A stretch of 64,000 nt of DNA. Origin: Hevea brasiliensis (taxonomy: Eukaryota > Streptophyta > Magnoliopsida > Malpighiales > Euphorbiaceae). The stretch lies in NCBI RefSeq assembly GCF_030052815.1, contig NC_079505.1:78438351-78502350 (forward strand), given 5' to 3'. Position numbers and translations under genes: made by a program. The notes under the pieces were generated by a model. It saw nothing but the letters and a program-made list of their open reading frames with translations. It made no database searches and had not been told where the DNA came from. Below, piece after piece: positions 13,474-26,071 of this stretch (positions are counted from its first letter, which is position 1; every line of letters starts with the position of its first letter).

Positions 13474-13743
13474 AGAACTAAACTTGTGAATGGAATGGTA
13501 AATATATCTCTAACTTTTACATTATTTATAATATTATAAAGTTTAATAAAAAAAATAAAAATAATAAGATAAGAATAAAATATGTATTACAAACAATTAC
13601 GATAAAATAAAAAAAATAAAAGTAATATATATTTCTACTTAAAAATGAAAAAAATAATAACATTACGTGAAAGAAAAAAAAATATTGTTTTTAATTTTTT
13701 TTATAATCTTATTATATTACTAATCAAATTCAACATTATTTAG
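11290..13743. repeat. Large tandem duplication, first copy (about 2.45 kb)
   Basis: Begins TATCCAATGGTTGACGC and ends TTCAACATTATTTAG, directly abutting the second copy. It is extremely AT-rich with no coding frame. An (AT)n tract at 13408-13471 (64 bp) is much longer than in the second copy. It is not an LTR pair: the copies touch, and their ends are not TG/CA. Confidence 0.92.
13408..13471. repeat. (AT)n microsatellite
   Basis: About 64 bp of pure AT dinucleotide. The equivalent position in the second copy of the duplication (15872-15895) has only 24 bp, so the tract changed length after the duplication. Confidence 0.98.
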
Positions 13744-16167
13744 TATCCAATGGTTGACGCTACTTATTCATTGATTTTTCTTTTTATCTTAAATGGCTTA
13801 ATGTATAATGTATATAAATATATGAACGAGGGGTAAAAAATATATTATTTTTATATTATTTATAATTATATTAGTTTTTATTATTTAAATAAAATTTAGA
13901 GTTTTAATATATTTAAAATTTTTACTCTTATTTATACTTCTTATTATAATTTAAAATAAAATTTTATAAAAAAAATTAAAATCATAAACTTCCGTTTACT
14001 TAAAAAAAATAATAAATTATGTTTTCAAAACAGAAACCAATTTCAATTTTGAAATGAAAATTAAAAGTCACAATGATCCGCCATTTCTAATTTTAATTTT
14101 ATGGTCTTTTTATTCTAAGGCTAAAATTTTTTAATTAATTATTAAAATTTATAATTTATTTTTTTTATCTATAATTCATAACCTATCTCTAATTTTATAA
14201 TTTATCGATATGATATAAAAATATAAATGAAGGAGCGAATTTATAAACTAATTAAAAGGGACATGATTTTAGTTTATGTTTACAAAAATATGTATAGTTA
14301 TAAATTATTAAATTTTAATTAGTAAAAAATTTTAATAGATTTAACACATTTTTCATTGCTTTTATTGTTTTATTATTAGTCATTGTACAAAAATCCTATT
14401 ATATATAAAAAAATATATATTATTCAAATTTAAATAGATTACTAAAATATAAATATAAAAATATCATTACTGTATTCTATGCCAATTTGGATGCTATAAA
14501 ACTTATTTTCACGTTGTAGTTAGTTTAATTAATATAAAAATAAATTTAAATACATCACATAAAAATATATTCATATAATAATTTCTAATGGAATGGTTAT
14601 GTAACATTAACACTAATTAAAATAAAAAATTCACATATCAGTATTTCGTTAATGGATATAGAGACTACGAGATTATAAATCTCACGGTATTAATTTAATA
14701 AAAATTAAATTTTTATTTTTAATGCACTAAATTATATGTCACATGTTTGAAATTACACGTAAAAATTATTTTAATTAGGAGTACATAATTTTTTTTTATA
14801 GAATTAAGAAAATATTATTACATATATTAGTTAAGGAAAGTGTGAGTATATCAATCAAATAATAAATTATAAGTATATTAATAAAATTTTTAAATATGCC
14901 GATATATTTGCAATCTCACTAAAAAAAGTAATATTTATTTTAAATTATTAAAAATATTAAAATATACATAAATAAAACTTAAAAAAAGCAAGTTTGAACA
15001 AATTTAATACTATAATAAAACTTGCATGCAGTATTATTTATCATATTAATAATTGATTTAATATTTTATGTTATAATTAGATTAATTATAACATATAACT
15101 TTATATAAAATTATAGTAATTTCTAAATCAAGAAATATTTTCATTTATTGAATTAATTAAACTAACATTAAAGTTAATATTTTACTTTAAATAATAAATT
15201 TAATATTTACATATAAATTATAAATAGATCATTATAAATTATAAATTGTTTAATACACGTGCTTTAAAAACCAAATACCTTTATATAATTAATATAATTA
15301 CTTATTTAAGTTATTATAAATCATTAATTAATTAATTAATTAATATAAAACATAATTGGATAAAATTTTGGAATACTAATATAATCGAAATTCTATTAAT
15401 ATTAATATTTCAATTTATATCTATAAAATAGAATTATATTATTAATTAAAAATTACACAGAAAATTAAAGCTTAATTAGCATAAGAATTATAAGAAGATA
15501 AGAATTCTTATATTTTATAAATTTTTTAAATTAATAATATAAAGTTTATTTAATTCGAATTTAATTATTATAATTTCTATAGTTTTGAAATCTAATTTTA
15601 ATAAATTAATAATGTTATTAGTGGGAGAAATTGTAAATTCATAATCTTCAAATATCACTTTTGTTATTTGGTTAGGCAAAGGAAAAAAAAATCATTTTTA
15701 TATTTGTAAATAAATTATAGTAAATAAATATAATCAAACTCATAAATATAAATTAAATAAAAAATCTCATTTTGTCTATATAAATGTACTAATTAAAAAT
15801 TTAAAATTAAAATAAACATAAAAATAAAAAATCAATTTATATCTATATTATAATAATAATAACAAATTACCTATATATATATATATATATATATAAGAGA
15901 ACTAAACTTGTGAATGGAATGGTAAATATATCTCTAACTTTTACATTATTTATAATATTATAAAGTTTAATAAAAAAAATAAAAATAATAAGATAAGAAT
16001 AAAAAATGTATTACAAACAATTACGATAAAATAAAAAAATAAAAGTAATATATATTTCTACTTAAAAATGAAAAAAATAATAACATTACGTGAAAGAAAA
16101 AAAATATTGTTTTTAATTTTTTTTATAATCTTATTATATTACTAATAAAATTCAACATTATTTAGTA
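13744..16167. repeat. Large tandem duplication, second copy (about 2.4 kb)
   Basis: Near-identical to 11290-13743 with scattered substitutions, the shorter (AT)n tract and about 30 extra bases near 14580. It starts at the first base after the first copy. It has no coding content. Confidence 0.92.
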
Positions 16168-16429
16168 TATTTAGAAATAAAAATTTTAAAATATAACAAA
16201 TTTTATATTTATTTTAGTACAATAAATTATGTATGAAGATTATGTTGACCTATAGGTGTATCATGATTAAAAGTTTTATTTCATTTTACATACTTATTAA
16301 TATCTTGTAATTCATTCAACAACAAATTTATATTACTAACAATGCCACAATTAAATATCATAAAAAAATTTTAAAAGCTATAAAATATAATAAAAAAAAT
16401 AAATTAAATTAAACCTTTTATAATAAATT

Positions 16430-16497
<68 letters not shown>

Positions 16498-19480
16498 CTA
16501 AACCTTTTAACTTTTTCATGATTATCATGAATATGAATTATAAAAAAAAAAGTAATAAAGTAAACAAATATGAATGTTAATTTTAAAAAATAACTAAAGT
16601 ACAATTAATAAAAAGTAATTTTATTTGATTTTAATAAAAAATAATACAAATAAAAACAGTTGATCACAATAACTACACTTAAACTCAATTAATTTATTTT
16701 CTTTTATATATATGAGGATAATGATTTTATAATTTTGCTAAAAAAGGATAATTTCTTTATTTATTATGATTTACTAAAAATTACTATTTTAGAAATATTA
16801 TTTTTTTAATTTTTATTTTTTGAGTGTTGAAGGTAGGGTGTGTATGATTTATAAAAATTGATACTTTAAAAATTAAACTAATTAATAAGAATTATAAGTG
16901 AAAAAATCTATATTATAAAAATTAAACCATATCGTTTTGAGCTTATTTTACAATTTTAATATGATTTTTTTTATTAATAATTAAATTGAAAACAGTATAA
17001 ATAGTACCAAATAAAAGAGTAAAATAAGAATAATTTTATTCATATATTTTTCATATTTTTAGATATCTTATATAATGTTAATATCATTATATGTTTATAT
17101 GTAATTAAATATGTAATATATATAATACATTATTAATAATGAACTATAAACATTCTAATATTATATCTTATTTCTTTAATTTGATGCACATGCTTCAAAA
17201 TCTAAATATATATAAAAGTATGAATGAGGAGACTAACTTATAAATTGATTTAAATATCCTTAATTTCTATATTATTTATAATATTACAAATTTTCGTATA
17301 ATTCATGTTTTAATTAATGTTGATAATAATTTAAAAATAAAAAATTAACTGGAAAATTTATTTAAAAAGAAACTAAAATAAAATTTAGCATGAATTTAGA
17401 CTCTTTAATTATTTATTACTTTGGCTAATATTTCTACATAATAATAATTACTTCAAAGTGTTAGAAGTGCAAGTTTACTCATACCTAAGTAATTAATAAA
17501 AAAATATATAATTAAAATTATATAGTTATTAAAAATATAAAAATACAATTTAAAATCTTATTCTTATTAATTCTTTAAATTAACTATATCTTAATAAATA
17601 TATTTTTCGTATATTATAAATCCTATTCTGAAAATAATTCCATACAAGGAATTTTATTATATATATTTTTTAATTTTTATATTTTATTTACCTGAAAATA
17701 AACTATCTTAACATATACATAGAATATTATATATTGTAATATTAAAAAATTAAAATAAATTATTAATTAATATTAATAATATAAATTTAAATTTTCCACT
17801 TATTATTAATCATATCCTAAAAATAAATTTATATGTATAAGAAACCTTATTATAATTTTTAATTAAAACAATAAAAATTATTAATATTATAAAATTCTTT
17901 TACACAATTTAATGGCAACTTCTATTTTACATATAATTCTTATTATAATTCACTATAGTCCACGTTTTCATTATAGTTCCTATTTCACTTGCAATTTATC
18001 ATGGTTCATATTTCCTCATCCTTGCTTCTACATACTATTCTCTATTTCAATATTTAATTTAATTTATTTTATTTTATTTAAATTACATTTTTTTTAATAA
18101 GAATGATATAATGCATCCTCGATTTAGATTAATAGAGATGTTTCAAAGTATTAAGAAATAATGAAATCTTTAATATATATATATATATATATAAATTATC
18201 CAGTGTCATAAAAAGAATTAATTAAAAAAAGTTAATAACTTAAAAAAAATTATCAATACCAATTGAAATTCAAAATGTTTTAATTTTATTTTGTTGGAGT
18301 TTTTTCTTCTAAGGCTATTTATTTATTTATTTATAAAATTTATTACTTTATTATAATACATAGAAAATATTTTTTTATAGTACTTTAAAATTTTTTATAA
18401 AAAAAAAAGAAAGAAAATCATTTAAAAAAATATCAATTTTCATAAAAAGAACTAAACTTAAAAAAAATGAGTTCATGACTTTTAAAATATTTCATCAATA
18501 CTAATTGAAACTAAATGTGTTTTAATTTCATTTTTATAGCTTTTTTTCTGCTAAGACCATTCCTTAATTATTAAAATATATGAAAAATATTTTTAATGTA
18601 ATCTGAGATAAAAATTTATAAAAAGAATTAATTAAAACAATAAAATCATTTAAAAAAAATTCTAACTTTGATTTCTTGTTTTAAATAAGTTATTGATTTT
18701 CATAAAAAGAATTAGCTGAAAAAATGAGTTCATTGCTTTTGAAGATTTTTCAATACCAATTGAAATTTAAAGTGTGGGGACTTCAAGTCTGGAGTTTTTT
18801 ATTCGAAAGTATCATTTTTAATATTTTATTCAAAAAACTATTTAACTATTTTATAATTTTTATAACTAAAATTTATTAAATTTAAATTAAAACTAAATTT
18901 AATAGCTCTTAATTAATATATTTAAGATTATATTTTCTGAATAACAGTTTAAGCAGCCATTTCTGACCCTTCATCATTATATTGACGAAAAGTGATTTAT
19001 AACATTAGAATATTTTTAAAAAATATATATTTTTAAGTTTTGAATCAGCCATGTTTAATTTTAATAAAATATAATTTGCATTTGCTAGTTATAGAGAAAA
19101 TTAACCATCCCAATATGGCATCGTTATTTATTTATTTATTATTATTATTATTATCTTAAGTTACACAAATGATAAGTTTTCTCATTTCACCTCGTTGTTA
19201 ACAATAATTAAATTATTTAATTATTTTACTGTCTTATTATTTTTTATATTATGAAAAGTATATAAATTTAATTTTCTCTAAACTATTGTGCTATAAAATT
19301 TTAATATATCAATAATTATTTTTCATTAATGTAAATATATTTATTACCATGAAAATTTTATTTTAAGTTTTCTTCAATAATAAAAGTAATATTATTACAA
19401 AAAATAAAATGTCAATTAATTTTTTTAATTTTAAAAATAATTTTAACTTCTGCACATTTAAGATAGATTAATCTTCGTCA
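16168..19480. other. AT-rich gene-free stretch with microsatellites
   Basis: Very AT-rich, with homopolymer runs, short (AT)n near 18172-18193 and (TAA)n at 16435-16495. A 61-codon frame at 17912-18097 is a compositional accident. Nothing else is supported. Confidence 0.7.
16435..16495. repeat. (TAA)n microsatellite
   Basis: About 20 uninterrupted ATA/TAA trinucleotides. Confidence 0.98.
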
Positions 19481-20039
19481 ACAGTAAAATAGAAACGAGG
19501 GATATTCTAATCAATGCAAGGGTGATTACTCACTCTAGCAGGCCAGTGCCCTATTTCAAAGCTAAAATTTAAGTGTTTTGCATATATATATATATAATAA
19601 AAAGAAAAAGGATAAATATTATAAATCGATAGCCACGAAAATAAAAATGAGTGAGATAAGCATCCTCCACTTAGATAGGAAAGTGGAAAGAAGAAAGGAG
19701 CACTTGCCAAAGAGCCTCAATTGGGCAAAAGCAATGGACACTTGGCCGAGAAATTTTGTGGGAGAGAATCCAATTTACTGTACCTAACAGTAAAAGCATA
19801 CATTGAAAGAGAAATCATACTCATATTTCAGATTTTCTGTCACTGCGAGAATCCAAGGTTCTCCATCTGTTCATTACAATCACATCATCTACATTTTATA
19901 GAAAAATTTGCAACTCTATTTATCTTTAATAAGAAATGTTATTAGGATCAAAATCCATGTCGTCCCAATTCTCCAAAATTACACAATTTGATGATGCTTG
20001 TAGTGAACAACAATATAACTTTAAGAATATTTAGGCTAC

Positions 20040-20116
<77 letters not shown>

Positions 20117-21640
20117 ATAGTTCTATTAAAGATTTGCACATGAATTAATTAAGTAGTATTATTATTATATTTACGATTAAAAATCTTATTTTTATGACTG
20201 AATTAATCATTTTAAATTTTGTTTAAAGTATTTCTTTGCTTAAAAGTAATGAAACATATTAATATACAAGTTTCTTTTTTCTTTTTCTTCCTTTCTTTCT
20301 TTAAAGTGCTTAATAGATGATGTGCAGCTGCTTCCCTATACCAATTAATCTTTATTCTGGCGCCTTCCAGCTATATAAATAGTTTATATTCTTGATACTT
20401 AAAATGGTAGCAAAAGAGAATCACATGTCGTAAAATCATACGTCTCCTGCTATCAATTAACTTTCCCAACCCGTGGCCCTCAACATTTTATTTTCCCAGC
20501 AATAACATGTTTTGTATTAGTAACATAATCTGGAAATTTAAATTTTATGTATGTATTTAATAGGTAATTTTTATTATACCCTGCAGCATTAGAGCTTTCA
20601 ATTATAATGACACTACTTCCAATCCAAGCCTTTAATAGGAAACACGACACAATCTCAGCCACTATCTTTCGGATTGAATAGGCAATGGGCACTTGTAAAG
20701 GGCACAAGGAACCCACTTTTTTTTGTCCTCTTCCTCTTAATTAGCACCCCCAACAAAAGGAGATATACACCTAAAATCCTCCAATATGTACCGCCATGAA
20801 AGTAGAAGAAAGAAAGAAAAATTGGAGTTCGTTGGTTGCAGTTCTCTCTTCGCTAGTGCAACACCCAGCGGATGATGATTATAAACTTGCACTACTTTGT
20901 TTCCAAATTATTATAGTTGATATCAAATATACGAAACTATTTTGCTTCTATATATATATGCTCTGTGTAGCATAAATTATATCCCAAAGCATGCATGATA
21001 TGGTTGTACACGTCTTGGTTGTCAAAATCTAGCTCCACTTTCGTAATCATTGCCATAAAAATAGAGGTCCTCCATCTCCATGGACCATACTGGATCCGTT
21101 CACCTATCACTTTTTTCCCTTTCAACTCTAATTCTTATAATTCCTTTTTCATAACAAATGGTATTATACCTTCAATGAAAAATTAATTAATATGGAGCCA
21201 TCTTATGGTTTTATATTATATATATCCCCATTTTCATGGAATTCTCTATATTTATATATGATCATATATATTCGCTACAGATATTAAAATTTAATTTTGT
21301 ATCCTTATCTAATTATTTACAAGTTAAAAGAAAATTTGTTGTATTTTTATGCCTTAGCTTGAAAGAGTAATAATGGTTTATGACGAAAATAATTAAAGGA
21401 GACATCAATTCGGATGGCGTCCACTCAGGAAAAGTAAAATACTTGATCACTCTCGATATAGAGTCATCAATCAAAAGAAGAAAATATGGTTGGAAAAATA
21501 ATATATATTTTGTAATCTAGAATTATTCCATAATAACAATAATAATAATAATTAGGAAAAACACTAATTAATTTATAGTATCTTGATGAGCTTATTGGAT
21601 GGATGGAGACTGGAAAGGCTCAAATCTCGTTTCTCCATGT
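19481..21640. other. Upstream intergenic DNA of the ABCG gene
   Basis: Composition is less extreme than to the left. Several short frames (for example 19507-19710, 20480-20716 and 20937-21125) show no domain, conserved motif or splice structure. It may hold old transposon relics and distal promoter sequence of the downstream transporter gene, but I cannot identify any. Confidence 0.5.
20043..20114. repeat. (AT)n microsatellite
   Basis: About 72 bp of pure AT repeat. Confidence 0.98.
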
Positions 21641-21657
21641 GGCGGACACAAGCTCAC

Positions 21658-21664
21658 TATAAAT
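21658..21664 (+). promoter_or_regulatory. Candidate TATA box of the ABCG21-like gene
   Basis: TATAAAT lies in a CTCACTATAAATGAG context, 344 bp before the start codon. Transcription would start near 21690 and give a long leader with several upstream ATGs. A closer unseen start site is possible. Confidence 0.4.
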
Positions 21665-21944
21665 GAGTTAGTAACACGTATGTCATGTATGCATCTCCCC
21701 CAGACCCAAAAATACCAAAATAGGCAGTGTATAGCTATAGTTTTTGGTAATGGTAGTTGCTCTGACTACATCATGGATCACACACTAGTCCACTTCTCGT
21801 GCCTTCTTCGCTTTATAAGCCATCACATGTTCTGTTCTTGCATGTGACTTCTTTGCTTTCTTGTCCTTCCCCATTTCTCTTCTCTTCTCCTTTAACAATT
21901 CGATTGCTTGCTTGCTTGCTTTCTTTCTTCTTCTCTTATAATCC

Positions 21945-21948
<4 letters not shown>

Positions 21949-21992
<44 letters not shown>
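21949..21992. repeat. (GT)n microsatellite in the ABCG leader
   Basis: About 22 TG units followed by an imperfect TTGTGTCTGTGTG, ending only a few bases before the start codon at 22008. The reading frame stays open through the repeat. Confidence 0.97.
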
Positions 21993-21995
<3 letters not shown>

Positions 21996-22007
21996 TGTCT
22001 GTGTGAT

Positions 22008-22262
22008 ATGATGCCCCCTGAGCAAGAAAGTTCCATTGCTGCAGGCAATAGTCCAGCTAATATCATGCTCCCCAACTGGACGGAAACTGTTCCTGTTCAT
22101 GCTGAGCCCTCTGTTTCTTCCATTAACGCCACCCCATGTTCACAAGATCGACTACCTGATCAACAAGAACCAACCCCATCAAGATTCTCTATTTTACGCG
22201 CGTCGTTACGTCCCGTAACTCTCATGGTAATTAACAATCTACCTTACTCAAGCACATATACC

Positions 22263-22327
<65 letters not shown>

Positions 22328-23925
22328 TAAACTTTTTTAATTTGGTGTTGCAGTTTGTAGATGTTGCTTATAGTATTGATTTGTCCACAAAAGGAAGCTG
22401 TTGTTCTCCGAATGGATCAAAATCGACAAGAATCGTACTCAATGGTGTTAGTGGCATCGTTCGTCCTGGCGAGCTAGTAGCAATGCTTGGACCATCGGGG
22501 AGCGGCAAGACTACCCTTTTAACAGCTCTTGCCGGTAGACTACCAGGAAAGGTCTCGGGTACCATAACATACAATGGCCTGCCGTTCTCCAGCTCTGTGA
22601 AGCGCAAAACAGGCTTTGTCGCTCAAGACGATGTCTTTTATCCCCATCTAACAGTGATAGAGACCTTGACATTTGCTGCTCTATTAAGGCTACCAAAAAT
22701 GCTCACCAGAGAAGAGAAAATAGAGCAAGCTGAGATGGTTATCGTGGAGCTTGGATTAACAAGGTGTAGAAACAGTGTAGTGGGTGGGCCTTTACTTCGG
22801 GGAATATCGGGTGGTGAACGCAAACGGGTCAGTATCGGGCAAGAAATGCTGGTAAACCCGAGTTTATTGTTGCTTGACGAACCCACTTCAGGGCTTGACT
22901 CGACCACTGCTCAACGAATCATGGCCACCTTAAAAGGACTAGCACGTGGCGGTAGGACTCTCATAACCACCATTCATCAGCCTTCAAGTAGGCTTTACAG
23001 GATGTTTGACAAGGTGGTGGTTTTGTCGGATGGATGTCCCATTTACAGCGGGCCAGCTGGTCGGGTCATGGAGTGTTTTGATTCGATAGGTTACGTGCCC
23101 GGGTTCAATTTTATGAACCCGGCTGATTTTCTGCTTGACCTTGCTAGTGGTAAGTGACACTTCCCTTAATTATTAATCAATGTATGTTTCTTGCTAAAAA
23201 AAATAAATAAAATAAATCAGTGTATATGTTAATTGAAGCTTGAAATAATATGTTTTTAAATGTATTAGTTAAAACTATTAAAATTTAGTTTAAAATTAAA
23301 TTTCTTATGTTTTAAAATATTAAAATCTATTTGATATCATTGTTGAAATTAAGAGAAGATAATTATAGAATATTGTATTAATATTTAAAATTACAATAAT
23401 TTTTGTGTTTATTTTAAAAAGGAAAAGTAATCTTAAATTTTTAATATCAAAATATCAATAAAAATAACTGTTTTTAAAATTAAATTTCTTATGTTTTAAA
23501 ATATTAAAATCTATTTGATATAATTGTTGAAATTAAGAGAAGATAATTATAGAATATTGTATTAATATTTAAAATTACAATAATTTTTGTGTTTATTTTA
23601 AAAAGGAAAAGTAATCTTAAATTTTTAATATAAAAATATCAATAAAAATAACTGTTTTAACATTAAAAAAATATTAATATCAAAAATATATTATATTACT
23701 TTTTACATGTTTCTTAATTATATAGTTTTTATTAAAAATACATATATAATTAAGATAATAAAATATATCAGATGAGTAAAATGTGATTTAGTCATATAAT
23801 TAATTAATGGCTATAAGATATTTTAATGTATTTATAATTAAAATTATTTAAAAAATAATATTAAATATTATATATACACTATAATTAAGAATAAATATTA
23901 TATATACACTTATAATTTAAATTAG

Positions 23926-23992
<67 letters not shown>

Positions 23993-26071
23993 GGTTCTTC
24001 AATTTGATTTTAGTTTGGCTCTTAAGAGGTATCAAAATTGAACCAAAATAATAAACATAAATCCGGTTTAGTATAGCTCGGTTCTTAGAGCAATGATTCT
24101 TTTTTAGTTCTATTGTATATGCTTGGTGTGATTTTTCAGTTTGGAGTATCAGAAATGGTGCATAACCCTATTATTAATAATTTTTAACAAAGATAGTTGA
24201 ATTATTGTCATGTAGAATATAGTAACTCACCGTAGATTTGGTACGGTTTTAGTTCTGAATTAGAATAAAATCAGTTTAATTTAGAATTCAAATCAGTCAA
24301 AATTGGATCGACTAAAACTAACTCTGAATTGGATTGGAATTGTTTGTTCTGGTCTGATCTGTTCAGTTTCAGATCAAAATTGGATTTTTTTAAAGGAAAA
24401 TTTTAAAAATATTTCAAGGTTAGTGTAATCAAAATCAGATCTCGTCATAACTGAGAGTGATCCAGAATTAGAATTAGAAGAGACGTTGCAATCCAATCCT
24501 TTCCCCTAAACCTTGAATCGAAACAGCCCAACCCAGACCGAGCACCCCTACCGGCAATAGTGAACATGGAAAATCTGAAGATTTTTACGTCAGCTCTTAG
24601 AACTTTCGACTTTGGATGTCATATCCAGTGAAAAAAAAATATGGAACTTCCCTCATCTTTATCTTTTGGTCTGTCATGGTTAATTACAATTTCTAGTTAT
24701 GCTCTTAATTAATTACATCAAATAGGTAAGATTAACTCTTTTAATGCAAATTTCAAATAACATAAGATTTTCTCGCTAATTCTAGTATATTTTCTTTAAT
24801 TTTCAAGTCTTTTTGGAGATGCAGGCATAGTTCCTGACACGAAACAAGATGATAAAATGGAGGTTTATGGTAGAGTAGATCACCTTGATGATCAGAATTC
24901 AACAAAACAATCCTTGATATCATCATATAAGAAGAACCTATACCCTGCATTGAAAGCAGAGATTCATCAAAATTTGCAGGACCCAGTTCTTTCTGCATCG
25001 TCAGGAACTTCATCACTAAGAAGTATACGAAAAACTCTCCGCCTAAATAATTACTTGGTGTTGTTATCAACTGCAGTGGTTATATAGAACCTGTATTGAT
25101 CATCTGCTAGTTTTTGGCAGATTCTGAGGATCAATGGACGACCACCTGGTGGCAGCAATTCAAGGTGCTGCTGAGAAGGGGTTTGCAAGAAAGGAAGCAT
25201 GAATCCTACTCAGGCTTAAGGATTTTCCAAGTAATGTCAGTTTCGATTCTTTCAGGGCTTTTGTGGTTGCATTCTGATACGTCACACATACAAGATCAGG
25301 TATCTTTACCCTGCAGTCTGGATTATGCCTTCCAAGCTTTTAGTGAGAGTTATAAATATATAATATACTATACTATTGGTCTCTGTGATATTGTTTTTTA
25401 TGACAAAAAATTTGGAACAGGTGGGACTTCTCTTCTTTTTATCCATCTTCTGGGGCTTTTTCCCTATGTTCAATGCTATATTCACATTCCCTCAGGAGCG
25501 ACCAATGCTGATAAAAGAGCGTTCCTCGGGCATGTACCGCCTCTCCTCTTACTACTTTGCTCGAATGGCTGGTGACTTGCCAATGGAGCTTGTTCTGCCC
25601 ACAATTTTTGTGATTTTCACATACTGGATGGGTGGCCTGAAGTCCTCTGTAATCACATTTGTATTAACCCTCTTGATCATCCTTTTCAATGTGCTAGTAT
25701 CACAAGGACTAGGACTAGCTCTTGGTGCGATTTTAATGGAGGCAAAGCAGGCAACAACTTTAGCTTCAGTGACTATGCTTGTGTTCTTACTAGCCGGGGG
25801 ATACTACATTCAGCATATCCCACCATTTATAGCCTGGTTGAAGTACATCTCATTTAGTCACTTTTGTTACAAGCTGCTGGTAGGAGTACAGTACTCAGCA
25901 AATGAGGTTTATGAATGTGAGCTGGGGATGGATTGCAGGGTAATGGATTTTCCTGCTATCAAGTGTCTGGGTACTGATAATAAGGGGTGGGATGTGGCTG
26001 CTCTGTCAATAATGTTGGTCGGATATAGGCTTCTGGCTTATGTGGCTCTGAGAATGTGGCAACCTCACTGA
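22008..26071 (+). CDS. ABCG21: ABC transporter G family half-transporter, ABCG21-like (five exons)
   Basis: Half-size ABCG (white-brown complex) pump of a cellular membrane, working as a dimer; the Arabidopsis relatives ABCG21/22 are linked to guard-cell water control. Exons: 22008-22226, 22354-23149, 24825-25022, 25121-25299, 25421-26071. All introns are GT-AG and the phases agree, giving 680 residues, normal for the family. The nucleotide-binding domain has Walker A GPSGSGKT (119-126), signature ISGGE (224-228), Walker B LLLLDEP (244-250) and the switch His281. The membrane domain fills exons 4-5 (about 405-680) and includes GGYYIQHIP. The start MMPPEQES resembles Arabidopsis ABCG21, which decided it. 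The exon 3 donor at 25023 is inferred from phase and homology (SSLRN). No disabling change is seen. The transported substrate cannot be read from sequence. Confidence 0.93.
22266..22324. repeat. (AT)n microsatellite in ABCG intron 1
   Basis: About 59 bp of AT repeat, nearly half of the 127-bp first intron (22227-22353). Confidence 0.98.
23290..23657. repeat. 184-bp tandem duplication in ABCG intron 2
   Basis: Two near-identical copies start at about 23290 and 23474. Each contains ATTAAATTTCTTATG and AAAAAGGAAAAGTAATC. Only a few bases differ, so the duplication is recent. Confidence 0.9.
23928..23990. repeat. (AT)n microsatellite in ABCG intron 2
   Basis: About 63 bp of AT repeat directly before a degenerate repeat rich in GGTTC/AACC words. 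Confidence 0.97.
23991..24560. repeat. Degenerate MITE-like sequence in ABCG intron 2
   Basis: Rich in GGTT and AACC words and ends in CCGAGCACCCCTA, which resembles the terminal sequence of hAT-type MITEs (compare TGCTCACCCCTA at 33208-33219). I cannot find a matching left end or a target duplication, so this is a relic at best. Confidence 0.4.

Noticed and set aside
11290..16167. The duplicated 2.4-kb blocks as a pair of LTRs
   Set aside because: The copies abut with no internal region, their ends are not TG/CA, and there is no primer site or polypurine tract.
17912..18097. A 61-codon frame in AT-rich DNA
   Set aside because: Ile/Phe/Tyr-rich composition follows the base composition, with no supporting promoter, motif or neighbour.
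19948..20139. Frame encoding an Ile-Tyr repeat
   Set aside because: Translation of the (AT)n tract at 20043-20114.
21785..22075. Minus-strand frame with a His-Thr run over the GT microsatellite
   Set aside because: Antisense of the ABCG leader and first exon. The run is only the translated microsatellite.
22008..26071. Assignment of the transporter to ABCG14 or ABCG25
   Set aside because: The MMPPEQES start, the [12 protein letters not shown] linker and the GYYIQHIP region match what I recall of ABCG21 better.
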